Source: an uncultured Collinsella sp.
GTDB lineage: Bacteria > Actinomycetota > Coriobacteriia > Coriobacteriales > Coriobacteriaceae
DNA: 12,443 nt
Assembly (NCBI GenBank): GCA_900553215.1
Contig: USCJ01000026.1
Coordinates: 1 to 12,443, forward strand
Direction of reading: 5' to 3'
Made by a program: the position numbers and the translations under genes. Below the pieces are notes generated by a model. The model ran no database searches and was not told the origin of the DNA. It worked only from the letters and a program-made list of their open reading frames with translations. Positions 1-6,118 of this stretch are shown here, piece by piece; positions within the stretch are counted from its first letter, which is position 1, and every line of letters begins with the position of its first letter.

Positions 1-1
1 G

Positions 2-307
2 AGCGACGACCCGCTGCAGGACAAGCACAACTACGTCGTCCATGCCGAGGCCAACGCAGTGCTCAACTACCGCGGCTCGCTCAAAGATCTTGAGGGTTCC
101 ACGGTTTACGTCACGCTGTTCCCGTGCCATGACTGTGCCAAAATCCTGGCGCAGGTAGGCGTGGGCGAGGTCGTCTACCTGGACAATAAGTACGCCGACA
201 CCGACGACGGCCGCATCAGCCGCCGTATTCTCGAGTCCTGCGGTATTAGCTACCGCCAGGTTATCGTCGATGTCCACATTGGTACCGAGGGGCAGGCTCA
301 GCAGTAG
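2..307 (+). CDS. Deoxycytidylate (dCMP) deaminase, 3' part only
   Basis: This is the C-terminal 101 residues of a zinc-dependent cytidine/deoxycytidylate deaminase; the start lies left of the window. Seen: the HAEAN motif at visible residues 14-18 (H14 zinc ligand, E16 proton shuttle) and PCHDC at 41-45 (C42 and C45 zinc ligands), spaced as in the dCMP deaminase/ComEB family. Known for the family: it deaminates dCMP to dUMP, feeding thymidylate synthesis in the cytosol. The fragment keeps the complete zinc site and ends at TAG 305-307. The closest generic match is the 'ComE operon protein 2' type; related tRNA adenosine or riboflavin deaminases are less likely because of the long segment between HAE and PCxxC and the short tail. 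No convincing terminator follows; the 172-base gap to the next gene holds only small palindromes, such as a 10-bp one at 319-328. Confidence 0.9.
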   Translation, partial: SDDPLQDKHNYVVHAEANAVLNYRGSLKDLEGSTVYVTLFPCHDCAKILAQVGVGEVVYLDNKYADTDDGRISRRILESCGISYRQVIVDVHIGTEGQAQQ

Positions 308-441
308 CGCGTGGCAACGCCAGCTGGCAACAAAAGGCGGCCAAAAGAGCCCCGTCCCAAATTGACTGCTCGTGAAAGTCGCGTCTGCGCGCATGGACGG
401 CTCGTGAGCGGGTACACGGCTGTAGTAACATAGCTTCTGTC

Positions 442-457
442 CGCGGGCGCGCCCGCG
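442..457. promoter_or_regulatory. Perfect 16-bp GC palindrome in the leader of the NifU-type gene
   Basis: Positions 442-457 read identically on both strands (CGCGGGCG followed by its own complement). It lies 10 bases ahead of the AAAGGAG ribosome binding site (468-474) and just after the AT-rich patch at 423-432 (TAACAT at 426-431), which could be a -10 element; no good -35 hexamer is seen. The position fits an operator or a leader hairpin. A repressor site is inference only. Confidence 0.35.
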
Positions 458-479
458 TAATTGTGAGAAAGGAGCCCCT

Positions 480-758
480 GTGGCTGTTAACGAAGAGCTG
501 CTTAAGAAGGTTCTTGAAGAGATTCGCCCCAATCTGCAGGCCGACGGCGGCGATATGGAGTATGTGGGCGTTGACGACGAGGGCGTCGTCAAACTGGAGC
601 TGCAGGGCGCTTGCGCCGGCTGCCCCATGAGCTCGCTGACCCTGTCCATGGGTATTGAGCGCATCCTCAAGGAGCATGTGCCCGGCGTTACCCGTGTCGA
701 GCAGGTTAATGCCTCCGGCGAGACCGACGACCTGTACGACGAGTACGCGCCGTTCTAA
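480..758 (+). CDS. NifU-like (Nfu-type) iron-sulfur cluster protein
   Basis: A 92-residue protein consisting of essentially one NifU C-terminal domain. Seen: an N-terminal helix (residues 2-20), the family signature DGGD at 22-25, and the cluster-binding CxxC with C45 and C48 in GACAGCPMSS, followed by the helix leading to VPGV. Known for the family: the paired cysteines of two subunits hold a [4Fe-4S] or [2Fe-2S] cluster that is passed to cytosolic apoproteins. The length is typical of stand-alone Nfu proteins in Gram-positive bacteria. The start is GTG at 480, chosen because AAAGGAG (468-474) sits 5 bases upstream. The last 15 residues form an acidic tail (ETDDLYDEY). It is followed by two hairpins and then lgt, so it is probably its own transcript or loosely coupled to lgt. 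Confidence 0.93.
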   Translation: MAVNEELLKKVLEEIRPNLQADGGDMEYVGVDDEGVVKLELQGACAGCPMSSLTLSMGIERILKEHVPGVTRVEQVNASGETDDLYDEYAPF

Positions 759-807
759 GATGCGAAAGCTGCGGACGGCATACTCCGCATAGACGTTACG
801 CCCAAAT

Positions 808-845
808 ATGCGGCTGCGAGCGCAAGGCCCGCGGCCGCATTTGTA
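808..845 (+). terminator. Hairpin between NifU-type gene and lgt, possible terminator
   Basis: Arms 808-818 and 830-840 pair over 11 bp (one G-U pair) around an 11-nt loop, and the 3' arm runs into TTTGT. The U-tract is short and broken, so termination may be partial. A smaller 6-bp hairpin (770-775 with 784-789) precedes it. The 3' side ends only 15 bases before the lgt ribosome binding site, so it could alternatively be an lgt leader structure. Confidence 0.5.
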
Positions 846-867
846 TGTAGGGAGTAGGAGGGTCGAC

Positions 868-1689
868 ATGCTCAACGACTTCTACCATATGCTTGATCCT
901 GTCGCGGTCTCGGCGGGCCCCATCACCATCTACTGGTACGGCCTGGCCTACGTGGTCGGTGCTCTGCTCACGGCGGTCGTTATGTACCGCACGCAGCGTC
1001 GTTGGGGCTTCGACATTACGATTGATGACCTGACGAGCGTCGTGGTCGGCGCGGTCTTTGGCCTCATCATCGGCGCGCGCCTGTTTTACGTCGTCTTTTA
1101 CGGCGATGGCTACTATTGGACCCACCCGCTCGAGATCTTTGCCACCAACGAGGGCGGCATGAGTTTCCACGGCGGCCTGGTGGGCGGCATTATCGGTGGC
1201 GTGCTCGTGTGCCGCATGTACAAGCTCGATGCTTGGACCATCGCCGACCTTGCCGTTATCGGTGCTCCGCTGGCCCTGTGCCTGGGGCGCTGTGCCAACT
1301 TTGTCAACGGCGAGCTGTGGGGCAAGCCGACCGATCTGCCCTGGGGCGTGATCTTTGGCGGCACCGCAGGCGATATGCCGCGCCATCCCTCCCAGCTCTA
1401 CGAGGCATTTCTCGAGGGCATTGTGCTCTTCTGCATTCTGCAGGTGCTCAGCCGCAAAAAACCGCTGCTGCCCCAGGGTACGTTTATGGGTGTGTTTGTG
1501 ATGGGTTACGGCATCGTCCGCTTCCTCATTGAGTTTGTGCGCGTGCCCGATGCCCAGCTGGGTTATCTGCTGGGCGGCGTCATCACCATGGGTCAGCTGC
1601 TGAGTCTGCCACTTGTGATTGCAGGCCTGGCGCTCATCATATTCGCCCGACACCGCAATCGCCCTCAGCGCATCTACCTCGACGCCTAA
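868..1689 (+). CDS. lgt: Phosphatidylglycerol--prolipoprotein diacylglyceryl transferase
   Basis: Integral membrane enzyme that moves diacylglycerol from phosphatidylglycerol onto the lipobox cysteine of prolipoproteins, the first lipoprotein maturation step. At 273 residues it has about seven hydrophobic segments. Family residues are visible: MSFHGG with H101 (E. coli H103 by motif), GRCANFVNGELWG with R141, N144 and E149 (E. coli R143, N146, E151), HPSQLYE with H173, and RFLIEFVR-PDAQLG with R218 and E222 (E. coli R239, E243). The correspondences come from motif matching, not a computed alignment. The start chosen is ATG 868, since AGGAGG (856-861) lies 6 bases upstream; an in-frame ATG at 808 has no such site and falls inside a hairpin. 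The stop is followed almost at once by a repeat element rather than a classical terminator. Confidence 0.97.
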   Translation: MLNDFYHMLDPVAVSAGPITIYWYGLAYVVGALLTAVVMYRTQRRWGFDITIDDLTSVVVGAVFGLIIGARLFYVVFYGDGYYWTHPLEIFATNEGGMSFHGGLVGGIIGGVLVCRMYKLDAWTIADLAVIGAPLALCLGRCANFVNGELWGKPTDLPWGVIFGGTAGDMPRHPSQLYEAFLEGIVLFCILQVLSRKKPLLPQGTFMGVFVMGYGIVRFLIEFVRVPDAQLGYLLGGVITMGQLLSLPLVIAGLALIIFARHRNRPQRIYLDA

Positions 1690-1693
1690 CCAA

Positions 1694-1811
1694 GGCCGCC
1701 ACAAAGGGAACAGGCACCTTTGCGGTAGTTCGCTGGGTAACGATGACAGAACCGTAACGTTTCCCCAGATAAAACCTGCCAAAATAAACCTGTCCCTTTT
1801 TGGCAGGTTTC
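1694..1811. repeat. MITE-like repeat element, copy 1 (longer copy)
   Basis: Almost the whole lgt to DUF6020 gap is one structured element. Near-matching inverted ends are present: AAAGGGAACAGG at 1703-1714 and, inverted, CCTGTCCCTTT at 1789-1799 (one base of length difference). Each end sits in its own hairpin: 1702-1707 with 1717-1722 (6 bp, 9-nt loop), and 1772-1784 with 1798-1810 (13 bp perfect, 13-nt loop). Positions 1759-1806 match the inverse of 6636-6683 at 43 of 48 bases. There is no ORF of its own. From memory, similar sequences recur between genes in Collinsella relatives; the copy number is not something I can show here. Confidence 0.7.
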
Positions 1812-1830
1812 TAGAAAGGCTATTCGGACT

Positions 1831-4014
1831 GTGAAGGATTCTGGCTGCTCCGCAACGGCTGCGCGCGACGCCGCCCGCATCGTTTGGTTTAAGCGCTATC
1901 CCGCCAAGCAGACGCTCGTCGCATTTTTGCTCGCCCTGCTGGCGACTACGGCGTTTTCCATCGATCCCGCCCCGGTGTCGAGCAACGCGGTCTTGGCGAT
2001 CGACCCCAAGGCGACGGGCACGCTCTATGTGTGCTACGAGGTACTTCTCTCGTTTGCCGGCCATACCGACGCAGTGATGCTGCTCGCACTTGCCTGTTTG
2101 CTCACGCTGCCGTTTCGCTATGTGTTCTTTGGCCGCGGTGACGCTTGGCGTCCGTCGGTCGTGCTGCCATCGCTGTTCTTTGCCGTCTGCATGGTGTTCG
2201 GCCGTAGCTACGACCTTGCCGATTCGGCCGAGATTGTGCTGGGCGACAAAGCGCGCGTAATCTGCGCCTGGATTGGCGGCGCGGGCTGGATGCTCTTGGC
2301 GATTGTGGCCTTCTATCTGGCTTTTGAGTTTTTAGATTGGTTGAGCTCTCGCCGCATTCCGTTTTCGGAGGCACATTTTGGCCGTGTGTGGCGTGTTGCC
2401 CACGCCGTGCTCTCGGTCCATCCTTTTGCCGGGCCGTTTCTTGTGCTCATGATTGTCTGGGCGCCCACGCTTATCGCCTCGCTGCCCGGCCTCTTTATGG
2501 GAGATACAGGCGCGCAGATCCGCCAATGGTTCAACTACCCCAACGGCACGAGCGATTACCTGCGCCTGCTTAACCCCAACGTGCTGCTCAACGGCCATCA
2601 TCCGGTGGTGCACACGGCCATCATCGGCTCGTGTGTGCAACTGGGGCTTTCGCTATTCAACAGCGCCAATGCGGGGCTTGCCATCTACACCTGTGCCCAA
2701 TTTGTCATCACGGCCGCTTGCATGGCCTATTCCATATCGTCGCTGCGCAAGCTGGGCGTGAGCCTGCCGGTCCGCGGCGTCATCTTGCTGTTCTTTGCGT
2801 TTATGCCGATGTTCTCCAACTACGCGGCGCTGCTGACCAAAGACGTACTTTTCGCCGATGCGTTTTTGGTGCTGCTCGTTCCGACCGTCAAGCTCGTGGC
2901 AGGTAGCCTGCCCCGGCGCGATGCCAATGCCGAGCGCGCGGGCGAACAGGCGCCTGTTCTCTTTGCGCGCCACGACTGGCTGCTGCTCGCTCTGGGCGCC
3001 ATGGGTTCCACGTTTTTGCGCAATGGCGGCCTGGTCTTTCCGTTGGCGGCCTGCGTGATTGCGGCGGCGTTTTGCGCCTGGGACGCGCATGTGGCCCGTC
3101 GCGTGGCCAAACAGTCTGGCGTCGCGCCCCCGTACGCCACGCCGTGCTTCCGCTGGGTCGGCGTGCTCGCAGTGCTTGCGCTCTGCCTTGTCTCCAACAT
3201 GTATTTCACCAAGGTATTTATGCCGGCGCACGATATCACGCCGGGCTCCAAGCGCGAGATCCTCTCGATTCCGTTTCAGCAGACGGCGCGCTTCGTCCAA
3301 AAGCACGACGGCCTTAATTCTGGCGTTAACCCCAAGGTCAAAGACGATGGCACGATTGAGGAAGCTCCCTGCGACGGCTTGGTGACCGACGAAGAGCGTG
3401 CCGTGATCGACCGTGTGCTCAAGTACGACAATCTGGGCCGCCGCTACAACCCGGATAAGTCGGACGCCGTCAAAAATTGCTTTAACGAGTACGCCTCGCA
3501 GGAGGACATCAAGGCCTATTTTGAGGTGTGGGCCCAGATGTTCAAAAAGGATCCCGAGTGCTATATCTCGGCGCTCATCAATAACTACTACGGCTACTTT
3601 TATCCGAGTGCCCGCGATGCGTGGGTCTACAGCACGGCGCGCAGTGCCGAGATTATGGCGAAGCCCGATAACCTTAAGTACTTCGACTTCCATCCGGTCG
3701 ATAGCAAGGTCGTGCGCTGGTGCGACCATCTGATCAACCTGTACCGTGTGGCGGTGCAGCGCATTCCGTTTATCTCGCTCACCATGAGCTCGGCCACCTA
3801 CGTGTGGATCATGATCGTCGTGGTGGTCTACCTGTTGCGCCGCCATTCGTGGCGCGCGCTGGCCATCTGGATACCGCTACTGGGCGTGCTCGCCGTGTGC
3901 CTGATTGGCCCATGTAACGGATCGACCTACATGCGCTACCTGTACCCGGTCATTGCATGCATGCCGTTCGCCATCGGCGCCACGATCACCCGCAGCGACC
4001 TCCTGTGGACCTAA
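1831..4014 (+). CDS. Large polytopic membrane protein, DUF6020/GT-C glycosyltransferase-like
   Basis: A 727-residue membrane protein with many hydrophobic segments (first near 27-45, then clusters at 80-125, 145-170, 200-220, 280-350, 383-415, 440-460 and three after 650). Sequence marks resemble the DUF6020 family and GT-C-fold enzymes: GDTG at 224-227 after the early membrane segments, HHPVVHT at 256-262, TKD at 336-338, RNGG at 397-400 and RYLYP at 702-706 near the end. Residues about 465-650 form a long soluble loop with C514, C550, C577 and C631, probably outside the cell. GT-C enzymes transfer sugars from lipid-linked donors at the outer membrane face; that role here is inference, and the substrate is unknown. 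The start is GTG 1831 with AGAAAGG (1813-1819) at an 11-base spacing, rather long. The element at 1694-1811 lies directly upstream and may have reshaped its leader. No clear terminator follows. Confidence 0.72.
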   Translation: MKDSGCSATAARDAARIVWFKRYPAKQTLVAFLLALLATTAFSIDPAPVSSNAVLAIDPKATGTLYVCYEVLLSFAGHTDAVMLLALACLLTLPFRYVFFGRGDAWRPSVVLPSLFFAVCMVFGRSYDLADSAEIVLGDKARVICAWIGGAGWMLLAIVAFYLAFEFLDWLSSRRIPFSEAHFGRVWRVAHAVLSVHPFAGPFLVLMIVWAPTLIASLPGLFMGDTGAQIRQWFNYPNGTSDYLRLLNPNVLLNGHHPVVHTAIIGSCVQLGLSLFNSANAGLAIYTCAQFVITAACMAYSISSLRKLGVSLPVRGVILLFFAFMPMFSNYAALLTKDVLFADAFLVLLVPTVKLVAGSLPRRDANAERAGEQAPVLFARHDWLLLALGAMGSTFLRNGGLVFPLAACVIAAAFCAWDAHVARRVAKQSGVAPPYATPCFRWVGVLAVLALCLVSNMYFTKVFMPAHDITPGSKREILSIPFQQTARFVQKHDGLNSGVNPKVKDDGTIEEAPCDGLVTDEERAVIDRVLKYDNLGRRYNPDKSDAVKNCFNEYASQEDIKAYFEVWAQMFKKDPECYISALINNYYGYFYPSARDAWVYSTARSAEIMAKPDNLKYFDFHPVDSKVVRWCDHLINLYRVAVQRIPFISLTMSSATYVWIMIVVVVYLLRRHSWRALAIWIPLLGVLAVCLIGPCNGSTYMRYLYPVIACMPFAIGATITRSDLLWT

Positions 4015-4110
4015 CCAAAGACTGGCACATTGGGGCCAGGCTGCTTTGTGCCAAGGGGCTGCATCATCACGACGCCTTCATTTTGGGGTTTATCTTGCAG
4101 GCCGGTAGGT

Positions 4111-4136
4111 ATATCATAACGACGTTTGTTTATATT
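4111..4136 (+). promoter_or_regulatory. AT-rich patch, candidate promoter region for yebC
   Basis: In the 171-base gap before yebC, the only AT-rich stretch holds TATCAT (4112-4117) and TATATT (4131-4136), either of which could be a -10 hexamer; TTGCAG lies at 4095-4100, too close to the first and too far from the second for a textbook promoter. The codon use of yebC suggests strong expression, so a promoter here is expected, but the exact boxes are not settled. An imperfect hairpin at 4023-4053 lacks a T-tract. Confidence 0.3.
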
Positions 4137-4185
4137 GCCCGAGCATCCACGCTGGGCTTTAGGTCGAAACCGATAGGAGACACGT

Positions 4186-4992
4186 ATGTCCGGACACTCT
4201 AAGTGGGCCACAACCAAGCATCGTAAGGGCGCGCAGGACGCCAAGCGTTCCGCCCTCTTCTCCAAGCTCAGCCGCAACATCACCGTTGCTGCCCGTCTCG
4301 GCGGTGACCCGCTGCCCGAGAACAACGCCAGCCTCGCCGCTGCCGTTGCCAAGGCCAAGGCTCAGTCCATGCCTAAGGACAAGATCAAGTCCGCTATTGA
4401 CAAGGCTTTTGGTTCGGGTGCTGACGCCGCCGTCTACGAGAACATCGTGTACGAGGGCTACGGTCCCGCCGGTGTCGCCGTCTACGTCGACTGCCTGACC
4501 GACAACCGCAACCGTACCGCCGCTGATGTCCGTTCCGCCTTCTCCCACGCTGGTGGCAACCTGGGCACCTCCGGCTCCGTCGCCTTCCAGTTTGAGCGCA
4601 AGGGCCAGATCGTCGTCGCCAAGGAGATCCTGGACGAGAACGCCAAGAAGGAGACCATGATCGCCAACGGTGCTGCCGGTGACGAGGATGAGTTCATGAT
4701 GGCCATCGCCGAGGCCGGTGGCGAGGACTACGAGGACGCCGGCGAGGAGTGGATTGTCTGGACTGCTGCCAACGAGGTCATGGCTGTCTCCAAGGCGCTC
4801 GAGGAGCAGGGCGTCCAGGTCAAGGGCTCCGAGACCACCATGGTCCCGACCACCCCGACCGAGGTCTCTGGCGCCGACGCCAAGAAGGTCCAGCGCCTCA
4901 TCGACCGTCTTGAGGAGCTCGACGACGTCCAGGACGTCTACAGCACCATGGACATGACCGACGAGGTCATCGCTGCCCTCGAGGAGGAGTAG
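4186..4992 (+). CDS. yebC: YebC/PmpR/TACO1-family protein (translation factor or regulator)
   Basis: A 268-residue cytosolic protein with the family N-terminus MSGHSKW at 1-7 followed by KHRKGAQDAKR, the conserved SMPKDKIKSAIDKA segment at 61-74, EGYGPAGVA at 90-98, TDNRNRTAADVR at 105-116, and the final domain with IDRLEELDDVQDVYS near 239-253. Length and domain order are complete. Known for the family: first described as DNA-binding regulators (PmpR), its members are now also linked to helping ribosomes through difficult sequences such as polyproline; which role applies here is not visible. The start is ATG 4186 with AGGAGA 5 bases upstream. In this gene every lysine codon is AAG and every glutamate codon GAG, unlike its neighbours, which indicates high expression. 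It has its own terminator (5062-5104), so it looks monocistronic. Confidence 0.95.
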   Translation: MSGHSKWATTKHRKGAQDAKRSALFSKLSRNITVAARLGGDPLPENNASLAAAVAKAKAQSMPKDKIKSAIDKAFGSGADAAVYENIVYEGYGPAGVAVYVDCLTDNRNRTAADVRSAFSHAGGNLGTSGSVAFQFERKGQIVVAKEILDENAKKETMIANGAAGDEDEFMMAIAEAGGEDYEDAGEEWIVWTAANEVMAVSKALEEQGVQVKGSETTMVPTTPTEVSGADAKKVQRLIDRLEELDDVQDVYSTMDMTDEVIAALEEE

Positions 4993-5061
4993 CGCCAGCA
5001 CGGATTGAGCCGTGCATATCTGGGCATAATGAAGCGAGCATGCAAGCCTCGTGGAATAGAT

Positions 5062-5104
5062 GAGCCGGATCCGCGTGCGTAGAGCACCGGACCCGGCTCT
5101 TTTA
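5062..5104 (+). terminator. Intrinsic terminator of yebC
   Basis: Arms 5062-5073 and 5088-5099 pair over 12 positions with one A-C mismatch around a 14-nt loop, directly followed by TTTT at 5100-5103. It lies 70 bases after the yebC stop. A smaller 6-bp hairpin (4998-5003 with 5010-5015) immediately follows the stop but has no T-tract. Confidence 0.85.
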
Positions 5105-5108
5105 TAAT
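5103..5108 (+). promoter_or_regulatory. Consensus -10 (TATAAT) overlapping the yebC terminator tail
   Basis: A perfect TATAAT begins at the last T of the terminator's T-tract, 50 bases before the GTG of the AmaP-like gene, a natural place for the operon promoter. There is no recognisable -35 hexamer 16-18 bases upstream, because that stretch is the terminator stem and loop, and no extended TGn. An alternative sigma factor or an activator could compensate; it may also be chance. Confidence 0.4.
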
Positions 5109-5158
5109 GATGCGAACCGTTTTGCATTTCGAGAGCCGAGATTTGAAGGGAGCGCCGC

Positions 5159-5704
5159 GTGCGCGTACTCAAACGAGCCCTAGCGATCGTGTATCTTGCC
5201 GCCACCATCGTGGCACTGGGTACGCTTGTCTGCCAGTTTTGGGGGCCGTATACGTATCGCTTTATGCTGCTGATGCGCGACCCCATGCCGCGCATCGTCG
5301 TGACGGCGTGCGCCGGCGTCGTGGCGATCGGCGTACTGCTGAGCTTTTTCCGCCTGATGTTCGCCCGTCGCGAACCGTCCTGCGTGCATCCGGCGGGGGA
5401 GCGCAATATCGAGGTTACCCTTGCGGCGCTTTCTTCGTGCGCCAGGGTTGCTGCCGAGCGCGACGACCGCGTGATGGTCGAGCATGTCGAGGCTCGCGTC
5501 CAAGGCCCCGACGATTCGCATGTCCGTTTTAAGGTCGAGGCTATCGCGCTTGACGATAAGGACGTGGCATCTCTGGCTACCGCGATGCAGCAGCGCATCG
5601 AGGAAGCTTGCGACACCATGCTCGGCGCGCCGGGTACGACCGCGCGCGTCCGTTTTTTGCCGTCCAAGACTACCGTCCAGACCGTGGAGGTTTCCGGTGA
5701 GTGA
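5159..5704 (+). CDS. amaP: AmaP-like alkaline-shock membrane anchor protein
   Basis: A 181-residue protein with two membrane segments (about 8-28 and 46-66) followed by a cytosolic domain (about 82-180) resembling a divergent Asp23 fold: a NIEVTLAAL strand, a central V-hV-hEAIAL strand, a long helix at 136-156 and a closing VRFLP strand. This layout is that of AmaP, which in Staphylococcus aureus anchors the abundant Asp23 protein at the membrane. The identification rests on topology plus the next two genes, which reproduce the staphylococcal amaP-DUF2273-asp23 order. The start is GTG 5159 with AAGGGAG (5146-5152) 6 bases upstream. Its last 8 bases overlap the next gene, implying coupled translation. 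Sequence identity to known AmaP proteins is probably low, so the assignment is good but not certain. Confidence 0.78.
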   Translation: MRVLKRALAIVYLAATIVALGTLVCQFWGPYTYRFMLLMRDPMPRIVVTACAGVVAIGVLLSFFRLMFARREPSCVHPAGERNIEVTLAALSSCARVAAERDDRVMVEHVEARVQGPDDSHVRFKVEAIALDDKDVASLATAMQQRIEEACDTMLGAPGTTARVRFLPSKTTVQTVEVSGE

Positions 5705-6074
5705 TACCAATCAAGATAAGACCGCTCGTACGCCGCGCCTAACGATTGACCAGAGCGCCACGTCGGCGAGCGAACCTGTTGATTCCAAAGCAGAGGCAAC
5801 CGAGTTACAAGACGCGGCAGCCGCGGATTTTGACGAGGCTATGGGTCTCATCAAGGGTACGGGCGCTGCCATCTGGAGCTATGCTGTGCGTCATCCCAAC
5901 ACCACGCTCGGCGCCGTCGCCGGCTTTATCCTCGCCGTGTTGGTGCTCACGTTGGGCCTGTGGGACACGCTCGTCATTGCATTCTTCGTGCTGATCGGCG
6001 CTGTGATCGGCCAAATTCGCGACGGCGAGAACGGGATCGTCAACTTCTTCGGCCGTCTGTTTAGCGGCCGCTAA
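5697..6074 (+). CDS. DUF2273-type small membrane protein of the Asp23 operon
   Basis: A 125-residue protein. Residues 1-48 are hydrophilic and rich in Ala, Asp, Glu, Thr and Ser; then HPNTTLGAVAGFILAVLVLT (66-85) and LWDTLVIAFFVLIGAVIGQI (88-107) form a tight membrane hairpin ending in RDG and a short amphipathic tail. The two-segment core with G-x-x-G spacing and the trailing D-G fits DUF2273, found between amaP and asp23 in Gram-positive genomes. Its molecular job is unknown; a structural partner in the envelope-stress complex is the usual inference. The start is GTG 5697, preceded by GGAGG at 5686-5690 and overlapping the AmaP-like gene by 8 bases; longer in-frame extensions run through that gene and are not real. 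The about 50-residue N-terminal extension is longer than the bare domain. Confidence 0.8.
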   Translation: MSDTNQDKTARTPRLTIDQSATSASEPVDSKAEATELQDAAAADFDEAMGLIKGTGAAIWSYAVRHPNTTLGAVAGFILAVLVLTLGLWDTLVIAFFVLIGAVIGQIRDGENGIVNFFGRLFSGR

Positions 6075-6118
6075 TATGTATTCGACTGTCGCATCCGCGG
6101 CAGGCATAAGGAGGAACC

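Noticed and set aside
808..867. N-terminal 20-codon extension of lgt from ATG 808
   Set aside because: It lies in a hairpin and lacks a ribosome binding site; AGGAGG at 856-861 clearly serves ATG 868, and Lgt proteins start near that point.
796..2064. Long minus-strand open frame (422 codons) opposite lgt
   Set aside because: It is a mirror of lgt and the next gene's start; composition is rich in Arg, His, Asp and Ala without domains, and there is no ribosome binding site. This is typical of the antisense strand in high-GC DNA.
2653..3846. Minus-strand open frame of 397 codons inside the DUF6020-like gene
   Set aside because: It has charged, His/Arg-rich shadow composition, no start signal and no recognisable domain, and lies opposite a convincing membrane protein.
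4023..4053. Terminator for the DUF6020-like gene
   Set aside because: The arms pair over only 7 bp with a long loop and there is no T-tract.
4998..5104. Small RNA gene between yebC and amaP (CATAAT at 5025, terminator at 5104)
   Set aside because: A -10-like box followed by about 70 bases and a strong terminator could be a small RNA, but there is no -35, and the terminator is fully explained by yebC.
5484..5696. Upstream extension of the DUF2273-type gene
   Set aside because: It is out of frame within the AmaP-like coding region with shadow-like Arg/Ser composition; GGAGG at 5686-5690 points to GTG 5697.
4159..5799. Minus-strand open frame of 546 codons across yebC and amaP
   Set aside because: The translation has low-complexity Gly/Val/Leu/Asp stretches opposite the biased yebC codons and crosses a terminator and an operon start; it is a shadow of real genes.
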